NCBI RefSeq assembly: GCF_001280845.1
Contig: NZ_LGHP01000001.1
Span: 2,715,769-2,779,768 of the forward strand
Source: Bacillus sp. FJAT-28004
Lineage (GTDB): Bacteria > Bacillota > Bacilli > Paenibacillales > Paenibacillaceae
Direction of reading: 5' to 3'
Length of the DNA stretch: 64,000 nt
Under the pieces are notes generated by a model. The model did not search any database. It had not been told where the DNA came from and was given only the letters and a program-made list of their open reading frames with translations. The translations under genes were made by a program, and so were the position numbers. Positions 53,736 to 62,309 of the stretch are shown one piece after another (within the stretch, counting starts at the first letter, position 1; every line of letters starts with the position of its first letter).

Positions 53736-54118
53736 TCGATCCTCGTTAGCAATTCCTCAATTTGTTCAGCAAGTTCTTCATCTACCTCATCTCTAGTTGG
53801 GCTTAATTTCATCCGTATTAGATCAGGTTTCAGTTCCAACAGTTTCTCATTTGACAAACCATTTATTAATCCATGGAGCAAGCAGGACTTCCATACACCA
53901 TCATTAGATTCCAAGACAACCCGAATATGAGGAATTAAGTGTTCTTCATAATCAGAAATGATAACCTCAATATCTTGAGCAATAGGCCAGTTCATGTCCT
54001 GTAACCATTCAAGAAGTTGAGGGAGAATAGGAATTATTTTTTCTTTTCCTGCTACTTTTAATCTCTCTACACACTCGTAATCTGATTTTTCTTTTGGGAT
54101 CAATTCGGTGTACTCCAT
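53714..54118 (-). CDS. DUF5071 domain protein
   Basis: MEYTELIPKEKSDYECVERL, then LPQLLEWLQDMNWPIAQDI and a helical end with LSPTRDEVDEELAEQIEEL match DUF5071, a small HEAT-like family often among immunity-type genes. The start is set at the ATG after AAGGGAG. The frame runs through the core arm: its last residues (Ser-Ala-Asn-Gly-Glu-Arg) are encoded by the joint. Confidence 0.8.
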   Translation of the reverse strand: MEYTELIPKEKSDYECVERLKVAGKEKIIPILPQLLEWLQDMNWPIAQDIEVIISDYEEHLIPHIRVVLESNDGVWKSCLLHGLINGLSNEKLLELKPDLIRMKLSPTRDEVDEELAEQIEELLTRIDSANGER

Positions 54119-54225
54119 ACCGATAACAACTCCCTTACTCATAACAAACTAAGCAAACGTTATACAAACACTTTAACTAATATTACCATATGTAAAAGGA
54201 GAGAGATATAACAGACTACTACCAT

Positions 54226-54318
54226 ACTAAACTGCCCGTTAGCTTAATAATAAATGGAGCAGCTGCCGCGGCAAACTGCTCCATTTTCCGTTCAACTATC
54301 GTGTCCCGTTAGTTTAAT
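54226..54318. repeat. Cassette joint, class A
   Basis: Core 1 (CATACTAAA, CTGCCC, GTTAGCTTAAT), hairpin GGAGCAGCTGCCGCGGC ... CTGCTCC, core 2 (TTCAACTATC, GTGTCCC, GTTAGTTTAAT). Confidence 0.85.
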
Positions 54319-54490
54319 CTATATCATCAATTTTCTCTCCTTCTTCATCTATCTGAACGGTTCCTCCTCCGAATTGCCACCCTTTACTTTCGATGAATTC
54401 GATAAATGCATCCAGGAATTTGTCATGCCCTAAATCTCCATCATCAGCATAAACACAGCCTTGAATTCGAACACCTAATGGCTTTTTCAT
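54314..54490 (-). CDS. Tiny acidic cassette protein, 58 aa
   Basis: An ATG after GGGGATG; the frame starts MKKPLGVRIQGCVYADDGD and ends DEEGEKIDDID, with the TAA stop inside the core arm. It is soluble with a beta-helix-beta feel (DAFIEFIESKGWQFGGGTV). The family is unknown. Confidence 0.65.
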   Translation of the reverse strand: MKKPLGVRIQGCVYADDGDLGHDKFLDAFIEFIESKGWQFGGGTVQIDEEGEKIDDID

Positions 54491-54516
54491 CAATTCATCC
54501 CCTTTTTATTGTTAAT

Positions 54517-54549
54517 TTGCAATCAACTCTCGTTGCTCGTTAGCTTAAC
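54517..54549. repeat. Single core site
   Basis: TGCAATCAACTCTCGTTGCTC followed by GTTAGCTTAAC. Confidence 0.6.
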
Positions 54550-54834
54550 TCAATACGCTTTTGTAGCTGAGAGTAGGTCACCCTCAGCTTCATGGTAACG
54601 GAGGACTTTCTCAATATCATCACTTTCGTAGCTTCTAACGATGATCATGTGTGGAATATGGAATCCTGGTGGGTCAATGTTCGGGCGTGAAAGGTTATTA
54701 TGCAATCTTTCAGGTGTATATAAAATGCTCCACCGTTTGCTGCCGTCTTCAAAAGTTAAGGTGATCTCTATCCAGTTCCACTCGCCCAAAGAACCTTTAA
54801 CCTCATCATCATATTTCCAGTTAAGTAATTTCAC
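54550..54834 (-). CDS. Cassette protein, 94 aa, unknown
   Basis: A small beta-rich soluble protein (SLGEWNWIEITLTFEDGSKR, PPGFHIPHMIIVRSYESDD). The ATG has GGGGGCATGAAG-type purines upstream. No family is recognised. Confidence 0.6.
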   Translation of the reverse strand: MKLLNWKYDDEVKGSLGEWNWIEITLTFEDGSKRWSILYTPERLHNNLSRPNIDPPGFHIPHMIIVRSYESDDIEKVLRYHEAEGDLLSATKAY

Positions 54835-54861
54835 TTCATGCCCCCATTTTATTTCCGATGA

Positions 54862-54937
54862 AATAGCTCGATGAGCAGGCTAACGTAGAGCTTGCTCATC
54901 ATATGTGTTATTAACTATCGTTCCCCGTTAGCTTAAC
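54862..54937. repeat. Cassette joint, compact
   Basis: GATGAGCAGGCTAACGTAG, CTTGCTCATC hairpin, then core 2 (ATTAACTATC, GTTCCCC, GTTAGCTTAAC). Confidence 0.65.
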
Positions 54938-54948
54938 AAATTGTTCCT

Positions 54949-55431
54949 CTAATTTCTCAATTCGTACAAAAAGACATTTAGTGAATTTACTTTTGTATTT
55001 TCCACAGTTTGCTCATCTTCATCTGTTACTTCCCCAAAAGGAATACCATCATGATACGGATATTTTAAAAACTCATTTATTATCGAATCAATGTTTTCTA
55101 CTGTTTCAATCTCACATTTAAAAGGTAGTTTTGTATGGATGTCTGAAATAAGATTAAAGCGTAACCTTCCAGATTGCCAATCAAACCATACATAAAAAAG
55201 CATTCCATGATTACGGTCTGCTTTTGTCATTTGTTCATCTCTATTAGTAATTACATTACAAAAAAAGTTTCTTATCTCCCCAAATGTAAACTCACTAGCT
55301 AACTGTTGATTCATCGAAATTGACCATGTGTTATGTAAAATTTCTTCTTCTAAGTCATCGATATCATTTCCAATGAACATCTTATCTTCTATAATTTCAT
55401 CAAGTTCCTTTAGAAACTCCACTTTGTTCAT
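54949..55431 (-). CDS. Cassette protein, 160 aa, unknown
   Basis: An acidic soluble protein with a helical start (FLKELDEIIEDKMFIGNDID) and a beta sheet (MLFYVWFDWQSGRLRFNLI). Its acidity and size fit immunity-type proteins. The family is not recognised. Confidence 0.65.
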   Translation of the reverse strand: MNKVEFLKELDEIIEDKMFIGNDIDDLEEEILHNTWSISMNQQLASEFTFGEIRNFFCNVITNRDEQMTKADRNHGMLFYVWFDWQSGRLRFNLISDIHTKLPFKCEIETVENIDSIINEFLKYPYHDGIPFGEVTDEDEQTVENTKVNSLNVFLYELRN

Positions 55432-55454
55432 GTCGGCAGCACCTTCTCATTATG

Positions 55455-55485
55455 CTTAATTAGCTCTCATTGCCCGTCAGTGAAA
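55455..55485. repeat. Degenerate single core site
   Basis: TTAATTAGCTCTCATTGCCC followed by GTCAGTGAAAC. Confidence 0.45.
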
Positions 55486-55491
55486 CGAATG

Positions 55492-55740
55492 TTACTTCTC
55501 AGGAAGTGGTTTCCACTTCTCATCACGTTTATCGTTAGCGGTTGGCTTGCGATTAACACGTCCCAGTAAAAAGGCTTTTTGATATTGCCTTAATGACTGA
55601 GTATTTGCTCCCCCCTCATAATCGGGGTCGTTATATTGAATACCATCATCTTCCCAAAAACAAATATCACAGATGTCATAGTTGCCTGGTGGCTCATAGT
55701 CCAGAGTTTTATAACCACAGCAAGGACATGTGTACTTCAT
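55492..55740 (-). CDS. CPCC family cysteine-rich protein
   Basis: MKYTCPCCGYKTLDYEPPGN, then YDICDICFWEDD and QYNDPDYEGGANTQSLRQYQ, is the conserved CPCC domain (two CxxC pairs, probably zinc-binding). The family is common among toxin-immunity neighbourhoods. The start is set at MKYT with GGGGGC upstream (82 residues). Confidence 0.88.
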   Translation of the reverse strand: MKYTCPCCGYKTLDYEPPGNYDICDICFWEDDGIQYNDPDYEGGANTQSLRQYQKAFLLGRVNRKPTANDKRDEKWKPLPEK

Positions 55741-55760
55741 ATTTATTGCCCCCATTAAAC

Positions 55761-55890
55761 CTAATTTACTAAGTTCAGAAACTTAAAGTATTCGCGATAT
55801 GATTAAACTATCCTGCCCGTTAGTTGAACAATAGGCTGCTAAGTGGCAGCCCTGTCAGTATTGAACTATCGTTCCCCGTTAGTTGAACAA
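55761..55890. repeat. Cassette joint, class C plus second hairpin
   Basis: A class C segment (AACTTAAAGTATTCGCGATA) leads to core 1 (TTAAACTATC, CTGCCC, GTTAGTTGAAC). A GGCTGC ... GCAGCC hairpin and core 2 (TTGAACTATC, GTTCCCC, GTTAGTTGAAC) follow. Confidence 0.8.
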
Positions 55891-55894
55891 ACAT

Positions 55895-56470
55895 TTAAAT
55901 TGTAGAACTGCGTTCTAAGTCAAATACACTGATTTGTTTTACTTCAAATAATTCTTCTAGTGCTTCACTCCCGTGTTCATCTGCATAAATTCTTTCCGCT
56001 TCCGAGATAGGAACCGCCATTAACCAAGCGACTTGTCTATTTATAAAATTCATTGTTTTTAAACTGTCCTCCCATAGAAATGGAGTAACAAATAAAATAT
56101 GTCTCATAGGGCTATTTGGTAAATACATTTTCACAATATCATTGAAAATAATACCGGGATAGCATTTATAATTTGAATTTATTATGTTAAATGCACATGT
56201 AGCCAGTACATTTGCAAAACATTCAAATTGACTTGCACCTACCAATTCAATCCTTAGGGGTATTTCATTATAATCATAACCAACGGAAAAATCAGAAAGA
56301 CCAATGGTAGAAAATGAAAGACTATTATGCATGTCGTTGGAAGAGCATAGTATATCTATTGAGCTTTCATTATTATCATCCGAATACTCAAAGACCTTAG
56401 GTTTACCTTCAAATGCACTAAGGGCAGCCTGAGCAATTTTTTTATTGTCCTCTGATACTCCCAAATTCAA
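55895..56470 (-). CDS. Suppressor-of-fused (SUFU) domain protein
   Basis: A 191-residue protein of the bacterial SUFU family: SSIDILCSSNDMHNSLSFST, IELVGASQFECFANVLATCA and a hydrophobic core strand HILFVTPFLWED match the fold. Bacterial SUFU proteins are predicted immunity factors in polymorphic toxin systems. It starts at a TTG without a strong ribosome binding site. The frame is open 12 codons further up, so the exact start is uncertain. Confidence 0.75.
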   Translation of the reverse strand: MNLGVSEDNKKIAQAALSAFEGKPKVFEYSDDNNESSIDILCSSNDMHNSLSFSTIGLSDFSVGYDYNEIPLRIELVGASQFECFANVLATCAFNIINSNYKCYPGIIFNDIVKMYLPNSPMRHILFVTPFLWEDSLKTMNFINRQVAWLMAVPISEAERIYADEHGSEALEELFEVKQISVFDLERSSTI

Positions 56471-56513
56471 TCCCCATTTCTTATCATTTAAACCAAATAT
56501 AACATATCAGTTT

Positions 56514-56542
56514 TCAGAACTATACTGCCCGTTAGCTTAACA
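56514..56542. repeat. Single core site
   Basis: CAGAACTATA, CTGCCC, GTTAGCTTAAC. Confidence 0.75.
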
Positions 56543-56638
56543 AACCGATAGCAATACTCTTGGAAAATGAAGGTGATTAGCTGGTATCCAGCGAAATATT
56601 AATCTTAATTGATGATATGACATTACGGGGGTAAACAA

Positions 56639-57268
56639 ATGAGTGAATTTACTTCAGGCAGTCTTGTATTGAATAAACATAGGAAAGCTATCGAAGACTT
56701 CAATCCCATTTTTATAAAACCGCTTAATGACAAATGGAGCGTGTTTTTTACGGAAGGTACAGAAGTTAGTGACACCTATCCTGAGGATATTATAAAAATG
56801 ACTGCTGGCGTACCTGTATTATACTTTTATAATTTCGAAGACCACGGCTGGGGTTTCACCATCCTTCATCAAAGCAGAGTTGTATCTGCATTCGATTATT
56901 CGTATGAGGAAGATGAAATTGAATTACAGAATTATGTACAAGAACGGTTTCCTGAAGAAGAAGCTATTGAATTACTCTATGTGAACCCTGATTCAGACGC
57001 TTTTAGGGTTAAAATACTTGAGGAATTCTATATGGAACATAGTAAGGAAGAAAAAGTAAAGAAACTTATTATGAGTCTTGACGTGGATGCTTTTGCGTTA
57101 TTCAACATCGATTCGGGTGGACTTGATAGACTGCGAGATATGTTCCGTATTGAGTCGTTGGTCAGTCTTCAAGATCGTTTTACCTTGATTGACGACTTCA
57201 ATGCGACCATAGATATCAAGGAAATGTGCTGGATCCGTGCAGATCGGATAGAGAATCTGATGAATTAA
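56639..57268 (+). CDS. Plus-strand cassette protein, 209 aa, unknown
   Basis: A GGGGG site precedes the ATG. The acidic soluble protein (VLYFYNFEDHGWGFTILHQS, EEDEIELQNYVQERFPEEEA) lacks known motifs. It is one of two genes in the array on the plus strand. About 95 bp of leader lie upstream, and a terminator-like hairpin follows within the next joint, so it is probably expressed from its own promoter. Confidence 0.65.
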   Translation: MSEFTSGSLVLNKHRKAIEDFNPIFIKPLNDKWSVFFTEGTEVSDTYPEDIIKMTAGVPVLYFYNFEDHGWGFTILHQSRVVSAFDYSYEEDEIELQNYVQERFPEEEAIELLYVNPDSDAFRVKILEEFYMEHSKEEKVKKLIMSLDVDAFALFNIDSGGLDRLRDMFRIESLVSLQDRFTLIDDFNATIDIKEMCWIRADRIENLMN

Positions 57269-57295
57269 CAACTGCCAACTGCCTCTCGATTGAAT

Positions 57296-57384
57296 CATTA
57301 AGCTGCATTAGCCGCTAGCCCAAACCTGAAATTAAGTTCGGGCTAGCGGCTATTTTGTTGAACTAACGTCTCCCGTTAGTTGAG
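57296..57384. repeat. Cassette joint whose hairpin doubles as a terminator
   Basis: TAGCCGCTAGCCC pairs with GGGCTAGCGGCTA (57309-57352), then TTTTG. Core 2 is TTGAACTAACG, TCTCC, CGTTAGTTGAG with near-perfect inverted arms. Confidence 0.8.
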
Positions 57385-57571
57385 CGGTGAAACTGTATTA
57401 AATAGTATCGTGATGTTCACCTTCTTTAGGATCATTATTCTTCATACAAAAAGACATAAAAATCGTTCGCTGATTCATAAATCATTACCTATTTTATATT
57501 ATCAACATGTTCTTTAAGTAAGGAATACATCCTCAGTTCAATCAATTTATAAGAACCGATAGTTTTTACGG
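57385..57571. other. Short leader or peptide region
   Basis: A 26-codon minus frame (MNQRTIFMSFCMKNNDPKEG) at about 57395-57475 is the only candidate; support is weak. Confidence 0.2.
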
Positions 57572-57802
57572 TTAATCCGCATCATTTATGTATTTCTCGC
57601 GTTCTAATCGCTTTTTTTCTCGAAAGTCCCCTATAGCAATCAAACACTGTTTGGTTTCCATATTCCAGAATTCATTTTGAGTATGGCCTTTCGAAAATGA
57701 AAATATATTATCTATCATTTCACCGAAACTCAATTCTCGGTTTTCATCCCAACATAATGCCAAGAGCTTAGTTATTTCATGAATTTGTTTTGAGTCACGC
57801 AA
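57572..57802 (-). CDS. Small protein, 76 aa, unknown
   Basis: A TTG start 6 nt after GGGAGG, beginning MRDSKQIHEITKLLALCWDE. It is helical and charged, ending KKRLEREKYINDAD. It resembles small helical accessory proteins; the family is unknown. Confidence 0.55.
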   Translation of the reverse strand: MRDSKQIHEITKLLALCWDENRELSFGEMIDNIFSFSKGHTQNEFWNMETKQCLIAIGDFREKKRLEREKYINDAD

Positions 57803-57833
57803 TGTTATACCTCCCAATACTTAGAACTTATGA

Positions 57834-58100
57834 ATGATTATGTACAATTTCGCTGAAATGATGACCTCGCACGTCGTCATTTCCCAAATGGATAAACGGC
57901 ACCAATACCAAGTTAATTTCACGGTCGCCGTTCACGTTTGTAGACATTTTCTGCGCTCAAAAGGTGATGAACCCTTGCCTAATGTTGAAGCACTGATTCG
58001 CAAAAACATTTTGCCGATTCGACCCGTTCGCAAAGGGCAGCAGAATACGCGCAAAATCCGCTGGAAATCAGTCGTGAGCTTCGTCTATAGAGTAGCATAA
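57834..58100 (+). pseudogene. IS4-family transposase, C-terminal fragment
   Basis: MYNFAEMMTSHVVISQMDKR, YQVNFTVAVHVCRHFLR and ILPIRPVRKGQQNTRKIRWK with SVVSFVYRVA match the C-terminal end of DDE transposases of the IS4 group. The rest is missing. Confidence 0.8.
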
Positions 58101-58184
58101 TTCGTTTCACATGAACATTTTTTAAAGCGGACACTCCATCCGCTTTGTTTGCTATGCGCTTTTTCTTTGCTTTCCCCAAAAAAA

Positions 58185-58215
58185 CAAACGGCACAGGATT
58201 TTTCCCATGCCGTTT
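58185..58215. terminator. Terminator-like hairpin
   Basis: AAACGGCACAGG, ATTTTT, CCCATGCCGTTT; between the IS4 remnant and the acetyltransferase. Confidence 0.55.
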
Positions 58216-58327
58216 CGGATTTCATTTTTATTCCTGTTCTTGTCTTTGAGCTAAACTAAATAACATTGACCACTAGGCAGCCCTTTCAGTCCATCCGTAT
58301 GAATTTATTGATGATATGATAAACTGA

Positions 58328-58858
58328 TTATTCCCTAATCCAGCCATCCTCTATTTCAAGCTCGCGAATCACCTTTGCAGGACTTCCTCCGACCAATACA
58401 TTGTTAGGAACATTCTTATTTACGGTACTCTTAGCCGCGATTACGGAATTGTCTCCAATTGTGACTCCTGGAAGAATAGTACAATCCGCTCCAATCCAAA
58501 CGTTATTACCGATTTTAATTCTTTTAGCGAGTTCACCTTTATCGGTAGAATCCATACGGTGGTAATTGCTATCAAAAATACTCGTTCTTGGACCAATCTT
58601 AACATTATCTCCAATGACAATTTCTTTATTAGCCGCGATTCCCACACCTGCATTAACGTATACATTATCACCGATTGTCAAGTTGGCACCCTTGGTACTG
58701 GTAATTTGAACTGCCCATGGATGTCCTATTATGGAAATATTATTTCCAACTTTGATTGCTCCAAATTTATTAACGAACACTTTCCCACGTAGCTTTGGTG
58801 CTGTTTTCCCGAATTTGTAGAGTCCTCTAAGTTTGTATAGTACAGTTTTAAACCCCAT
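58328..58858 (-). CDS. Hexapeptide-repeat acyltransferase
   Basis: A left-handed beta-helix enzyme (IGDNVYVNAGVGIAANKEIV, IGDNVKIGPRTSIFDSNYHR, WIGADCTILPGVTIGDNSVI) of the WcaF/maltose-acetyltransferase type. It acetylates sugars or antibiotics (Vat-like) with acetyl-CoA. The catalytic His lies in SNYHRMD. The start is set at MGFKTVLYKLRG with AAGGAGTGGGAG upstream (176 residues). Confidence 0.88.
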   Translation of the reverse strand: MGFKTVLYKLRGLYKFGKTAPKLRGKVFVNKFGAIKVGNNISIIGHPWAVQITSTKGANLTIGDNVYVNAGVGIAANKEIVIGDNVKIGPRTSIFDSNYHRMDSTDKGELAKRIKIGNNVWIGADCTILPGVTIGDNSVIAAKSTVNKNVPNNVLVGGSPAKVIRELEIEDGWIRE

Positions 58859-59054
58859 ATCAAAAACTCCCACTCCTTTCAGTTCGCTTATTGAGTATTA
58901 TAACAGAGATTAATACAAATTTTCGAATAAAGTTATTCATATTGAATAATTAATTCTGGCTACCGATATGTAGAACCAGGTATGACCAGGCCTCATTTTT
59001 TTTATATAAGCGACTACCGCAGCAACCGCTTTTCCACTATCGCGTCCCGTTTTC

Positions 59055-59373
59055 TCACCCTAGATTATTTGGTGTACGCTCTGAAGGTCTTAATTTGAAT
59101 AACCCTATTGCCATACAAATCATGCTGTCTTCCCAAATAATACCAATCAATCCGATGTTCATAGAATTTTCTTCTGAAACCATAGTGCCAGTTCTCCTTG
59201 CTCCTAACAATTCACTCCAGCCCCAACAAGCCCAACTGAATAAAATAGAGTGTATTAAAAACCATCCATATCCAGCTTTTATATTTTACAAGAAGGGTAA
59301 TGATCACTAGGAATATCAGAGAGATTATAATTCCAAAACCTATTCTTAAAAATGATAAGACTTCAGCCTCCAT
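59055..59373 (-). pseudogene. Small membrane-protein gene with a frameshift
   Basis: The first frame gives MEAEVLSFLRIGFGIIISLI and the second WFLIHSILFSWACWGWSELL with GLIGIIWEDSMICMAIGLFK. Together they would be a four-helix protein of about 100 residues. One indel near 59280 breaks it. Confidence 0.55.
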
Positions 59374-59427
59374 TGCCTTTTTGTTTGCGACCCACTAAGC
59401 AATTAGACATTAAAACAATAGTGTTTG

Positions 59428-59638
59428 TTACGTAATTCTGCCGGTCAGTTAACAACAGATTAGTGGCAGCTCAACGAACCTGCCAAATAGCTTAGCGAAA
59501 AACATAAAGGGCTCCACATATTAGTCATACATAATATGTGGAGCCTTTTATGTTAAACTATCGTAACGAAAAAGGTAGCGACGTCGACGGCGACCTGATT
59601 CTTTGAAGCATTCAACTAACGTTCTCCGTTAGTTCAAT
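59428..59638. repeat. Compound cassette joint
   Basis: Starts TTACGTAATTCTGCCGGTCAGTTAA. A long stem GGCTCCACATATTA / TAATATGTGGAGCC (59506-59548) lies inside. It ends in core 2 (ATTCAACTAACG, TTCTC, CGTTAGTTCAAT), the clearest inverted-arm core of its type. Confidence 0.65.
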
Positions 59639-60138
59639 GGTTCATTTTCAGTAACATCATCGTAGGCGTCACCAAGTGGTTTGAAGTCTTCTTTAAGCCA
59701 GTACCACCTTTCTCCGCTATTTTGGACCAATTGTTCTAATAGATCAGAAAATGAGTTTGCTATTACTGGACAATCTCCAACAACCCCATGTCTGTCCCAA
59801 AAGCTGTCGTAACATTTCCCTAAACGACCTTGATGTAAATCTATAGAAATGTAGTCACCATTCCCATCATGACCAACAATGTACCAATGTGAAGATATGT
59901 CTTCCTCAGCTAGTTCTCCAATGATGACTGGATTTGATAAGGTGAACTCCTCTGGCTGAACTATTTGGAAAGAATAATCTTCGCCTTCAAAAAGTAGCAC
60001 TCCCCCGCAAAGCTCATAAAATCGGCTAACATCAGGAGGAAGTTTATGCTTATCAATACGTGGCAGCCCATTTGGTGGACTTACTTTGCAATTAGGTAAG
60101 GACTCAATATGACTTAAAATAATATAGATGTCTTTCAG
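59629..60138 (-). CDS. SMI1/KNR4 family protein, CTG start likely
   Basis: LPPDVSRFYELCGGVLLFEG and a WYIVGHDGNGDYISIDL block match the SMI1/KNR4 immunity-type superfamily. The domain needs codons upstream of the first ATG/GTG/TTG. The frame stays open to a CTG at 60138 that follows AGAGGAA, giving 169 residues and a normal domain. CTG initiation or a lost ATG is inferred. Stop TAA lies in the core arm (Pro-Leu-Asn-stop). Confidence 0.8.
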   Translation of the reverse strand: MKDIYIILSHIESLPNCKVSPPNGLPRIDKHKLPPDVSRFYELCGGVLLFEGEDYSFQIVQPEEFTLSNPVIIGELAEEDISSHWYIVGHDGNGDYISIDLHQGRLGKCYDSFWDRHGVVGDCPVIANSFSDLLEQLVQNSGERWYWLKEDFKPLGDAYDDVTENEPLN

Positions 60139-60165
60139 GCTATATCGTTCCTCTCATAAGTCTTA

Positions 60166-60195
60166 TTTGCACTATAGTTACCCGTTAGCTTAACA
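60166..60195. repeat. Single core site
   Basis: TTGCACTATA, GTTACCC, GTTAGCTTAAC. Confidence 0.65.
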
Positions 60196-60239
60196 ATCCG
60201 AAATCTAAATAATCTAGGGGGTTTCCCTTTTCGTTTTGA

Positions 60240-60548
60240 TTATTCAAACTCGAATTTGATATAAGTATTTTCTAAGCTTAGTCTATGCTTTAATGTTTTG
60301 CCCGAAGCAAAGTTGTTCGGCATATCCTTTTCTATGACACAGATTACATAACCTGCTTTACCTGTTGTTAAATTAGTTAGTTGTAAAAAATTATTATTGT
60401 CGTAAATGTAAGAAATAATATATTCATAGTAATCATTTTCTTTGTCTGCTGCATTGAAACCAACATTGTACAATCTAACTCTTGCTCCTGCCCAGATTTC
60501 TTCATCATCCCTGATATTACTTAACGGTATCCATTTTGACGTGTCCAA
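60240..60548 (-). CDS. Cassette protein, 102 aa, unknown
   Basis: A TTG start exactly 7 nt after AGGAG, beginning MDTSKWIPLSNIRDDEE. A beta-rich domain (EYIISYIYDNNNFLQLTNLT) ends in EFE. The family is unknown. Confidence 0.65.
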   Translation of the reverse strand: MDTSKWIPLSNIRDDEEIWAGARVRLYNVGFNAADKENDYYEYIISYIYDNNNFLQLTNLTTGKAGYVICVIEKDMPNNFASGKTLKHRLSLENTYIKFEFE

Positions 60549-60564
60549 TATTTTACTCCTTTAC

Positions 60565-60703
60565 TTATTTAAGTTCTTCACTTATTTGAAGTATTCGTGA
60601 AGTGATTAAACAATCCTGCCCGTTAGCTTAATAAAAAGAGCAGGCCACAGTAGCACCTGCTCATCCATGTATTATTCAACTATCGTTTCCCGTTAGCTTA
60701 GCA
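60565..60703. repeat. Cassette joint, class C plus class B
   Basis: Class C hairpin (CTTCAC ... GTGAAG), core 1 (TTAAACAATC, CTGCCC, GTTAGCTTAAT), class B stem (GAGCAGG ... CCTGCTC), core 2 (TTCAACTATC, GTTTCCC, GTTAGCTTAGC). It shows that the hairpin types are modular. Confidence 0.85.
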
Positions 60704-60708
60704 AACCT

Positions 60709-60921
60709 CTAGTGTCCACGGCGATGGGATTCCGCAGTGTAGTACGCTAATACTCCAAAAGCAACAAGAAAAATCGTCAAGACAATAAGTCCAAAACCTG
60801 TCCATCGAAGTATTTTACTATTCAGACTATGTTTCTCATTTGTTTTTGTTGTTTTGATAAATAGCCATCCAATGGATATCAATAACGCCATTACAACAGC
60901 AGAATTTGCATAAGTTACCAA
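60709..60921 (-). CDS. Two-helix cassette membrane protein, 70 aa
   Basis: A TTG start 9 nt after GGGAG is preferred to an upstream frame without a ribosome binding site. Helices SAVVMALLISIGWLFI and GFGLIVLTIFLVAFGVLAYY are joined by a charged loop, with a His/Arg tail. Confidence 0.6.
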   Translation of the reverse strand: MVTYANSAVVMALLISIGWLFIKTTKTNEKHSLNSKILRWTGFGLIVLTIFLVAFGVLAYYTAESHRRGH

Positions 60922-60979
60922 AGAGGAGCGCTCCCTTCGTTTAACTATAAATAAAGACGACAATAAAAGGTAATTGTTC

Positions 60980-61138
60980 CGCAATCCTGCCCGTTATCCA
61001 TACATGCAGCGCAAGCGCCACACCATAGATTCTGGAAGTAAATACATTCTTCATAGAAGCGCAATGAAGGCTGCTGTTTCTACTTGTCGGCAGCCTGTGC
61101 GTTGTTACTGAACTATTCTATTAAAGCTCGTTAGTTAC
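60980..61138. repeat. Cassette joint, long, eroded core 1
   Basis: GCAATC, CTGCCC, GTTATCC; inside GGCTGC ... GCAGCC; then TGAACTATTCTATTAAAGCTC and GTTAGTTAC. Confidence 0.55.
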
Positions 61139-61157
61139 AATAATAAAATTTGTTGCC

Positions 61158-61979
61158 TTACGGAACTGTATTGCTGATAACCGTCAGAAAACCGTTCTTT
61201 GTTGCGGTATCAATGAACTGATACGTAGATTTATAAGCTGCATCGTTAAACAAATACCATTGATTTTCTGTCGCATCATAAATGAGAAACTCAGGGGCGG
61301 CTTCTGAATAGATATCAAATCGTTTGATGCTATTCCCTTCTTGGTCCAAAAAATCATATTGTCCCGTTTTATAATACGCCCCTGGTGTGAGGCTGTGAAC
61401 CGACCAGGTGTAATCAGAAGGAGCTTCGACTTTGCTTCCTTTGTTATCTACAAAATTATTATAAATGGCTTCGATATTGGCATTTCCTTTGATTTGATTG
61501 ACTACGCCGCCCATCGTCATGTGGTATTCTTGCTGCAATGCTGTCACTTTTACACCTTCAATAACGAGCGGCTCGGTATCGACCGTTACGGTATAGTTGC
61601 TGTAATCAACCTTACAGCCAAACGTTTCTGCAATAAAGCGAAGTGGAACGATGATGCGATTATTTATGATGTATGGTTTAACATCGAGCTGCACCGTTTT
61701 ACCGTTTTTCACCGCTGTACTGCTATTCAGCTTTAAGATTACTTTCATACTGCTTTTCGAGAGCGTGACTTCCGAACCCGACCAATGCACTTTAGCACCC
61801 AAATTTTCACTGATTACACGGAGTGGCACCATTGTTCGATTATTCTTCATTTCGGGTTTCACATCAGAGGCAATCGTAACGCCTTCAACTTTGATTTGTA
61901 TGTCTGCTGCATATGTAGGTGAAGCAGCAGTAATGATTAATATCAATGCAAAGAAAATTCCTGAGAAAACCTTTTTCAT
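61158..61979 (-). CDS. Secreted protein with copper amine oxidase N-domain
   Basis: A signal peptide (MKKVFSGIFFALILI, cleavage after YAA) is followed by one Cu_amine_oxidN1 module (NNRTMVPLRVISENLGAKVH ... NNRIIVPLRFIAETFGCKVD), a wall-associated domain widespread in Paenibacillus. The C-terminal 130 residues are of unknown fold. It does not contain an oxidase catalytic domain. It is longer than most cassette genes. Confidence 0.85.
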   Translation of the reverse strand: MKKVFSGIFFALILIITAASPTYAADIQIKVEGVTIASDVKPEMKNNRTMVPLRVISENLGAKVHWSGSEVTLSKSSMKVILKLNSSTAVKNGKTVQLDVKPYIINNRIIVPLRFIAETFGCKVDYSNYTVTVDTEPLVIEGVKVTALQQEYHMTMGGVVNQIKGNANIEAIYNNFVDNKGSKVEAPSDYTWSVHSLTPGAYYKTGQYDFLDQEGNSIKRFDIYSEAAPEFLIYDATENQWYLFNDAAYKSTYQFIDTATKNGFLTVISNTVP

Positions 61980-62029
61980 TATTTTATACTCCTTTTCTTT
62001 AACATATTTTTCCTATGCAAATATCAACG

Positions 62030-62195
62030 CAAACCTCGTTAGTAAAGTTGCTCAATTCATTTATATCATGTGAGTTCTTACTATTAACATAGGTGGAAAT
62101 CCTCGCAATACTGCCCGTTTTCGCAAAGAAGGCTACCGGATTCATACCGACAGCCTCGTTGATGTTTATTGAGCTATAGTGCCCGTTAGCGTAAC
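62030..62195. repeat. Cassette joint with outlying half-arm
   Basis: CTCGTTAGTAAAG at 62036 and, at 62105-62195, core 1 (CAATACTGCCCGTTTTCGC), hairpin AAGGCTACCGG ... CCGACAGCCTC, core 2 (TGAGCTATA, GTGCCC, GTTAGCGTAAC). Confidence 0.6.
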
Positions 62196-62309
62196 AAAGG
62201 GGCTAAGGGTTGTTTTGAACGGCTGCTGTCGATTTTTTATTAAGCATCGTCTCCTCCGTCCCTGGACAGAACCAATTGCTTAACTTTCAACGGTTGCTGC
62301 AATGCTTCA

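Noticed and set aside
61158..61979. Copper amine oxidase enzyme
   Set aside because: Only the N-terminal stalk-like module is present; the catalytic domain and topaquinone motif are absent.
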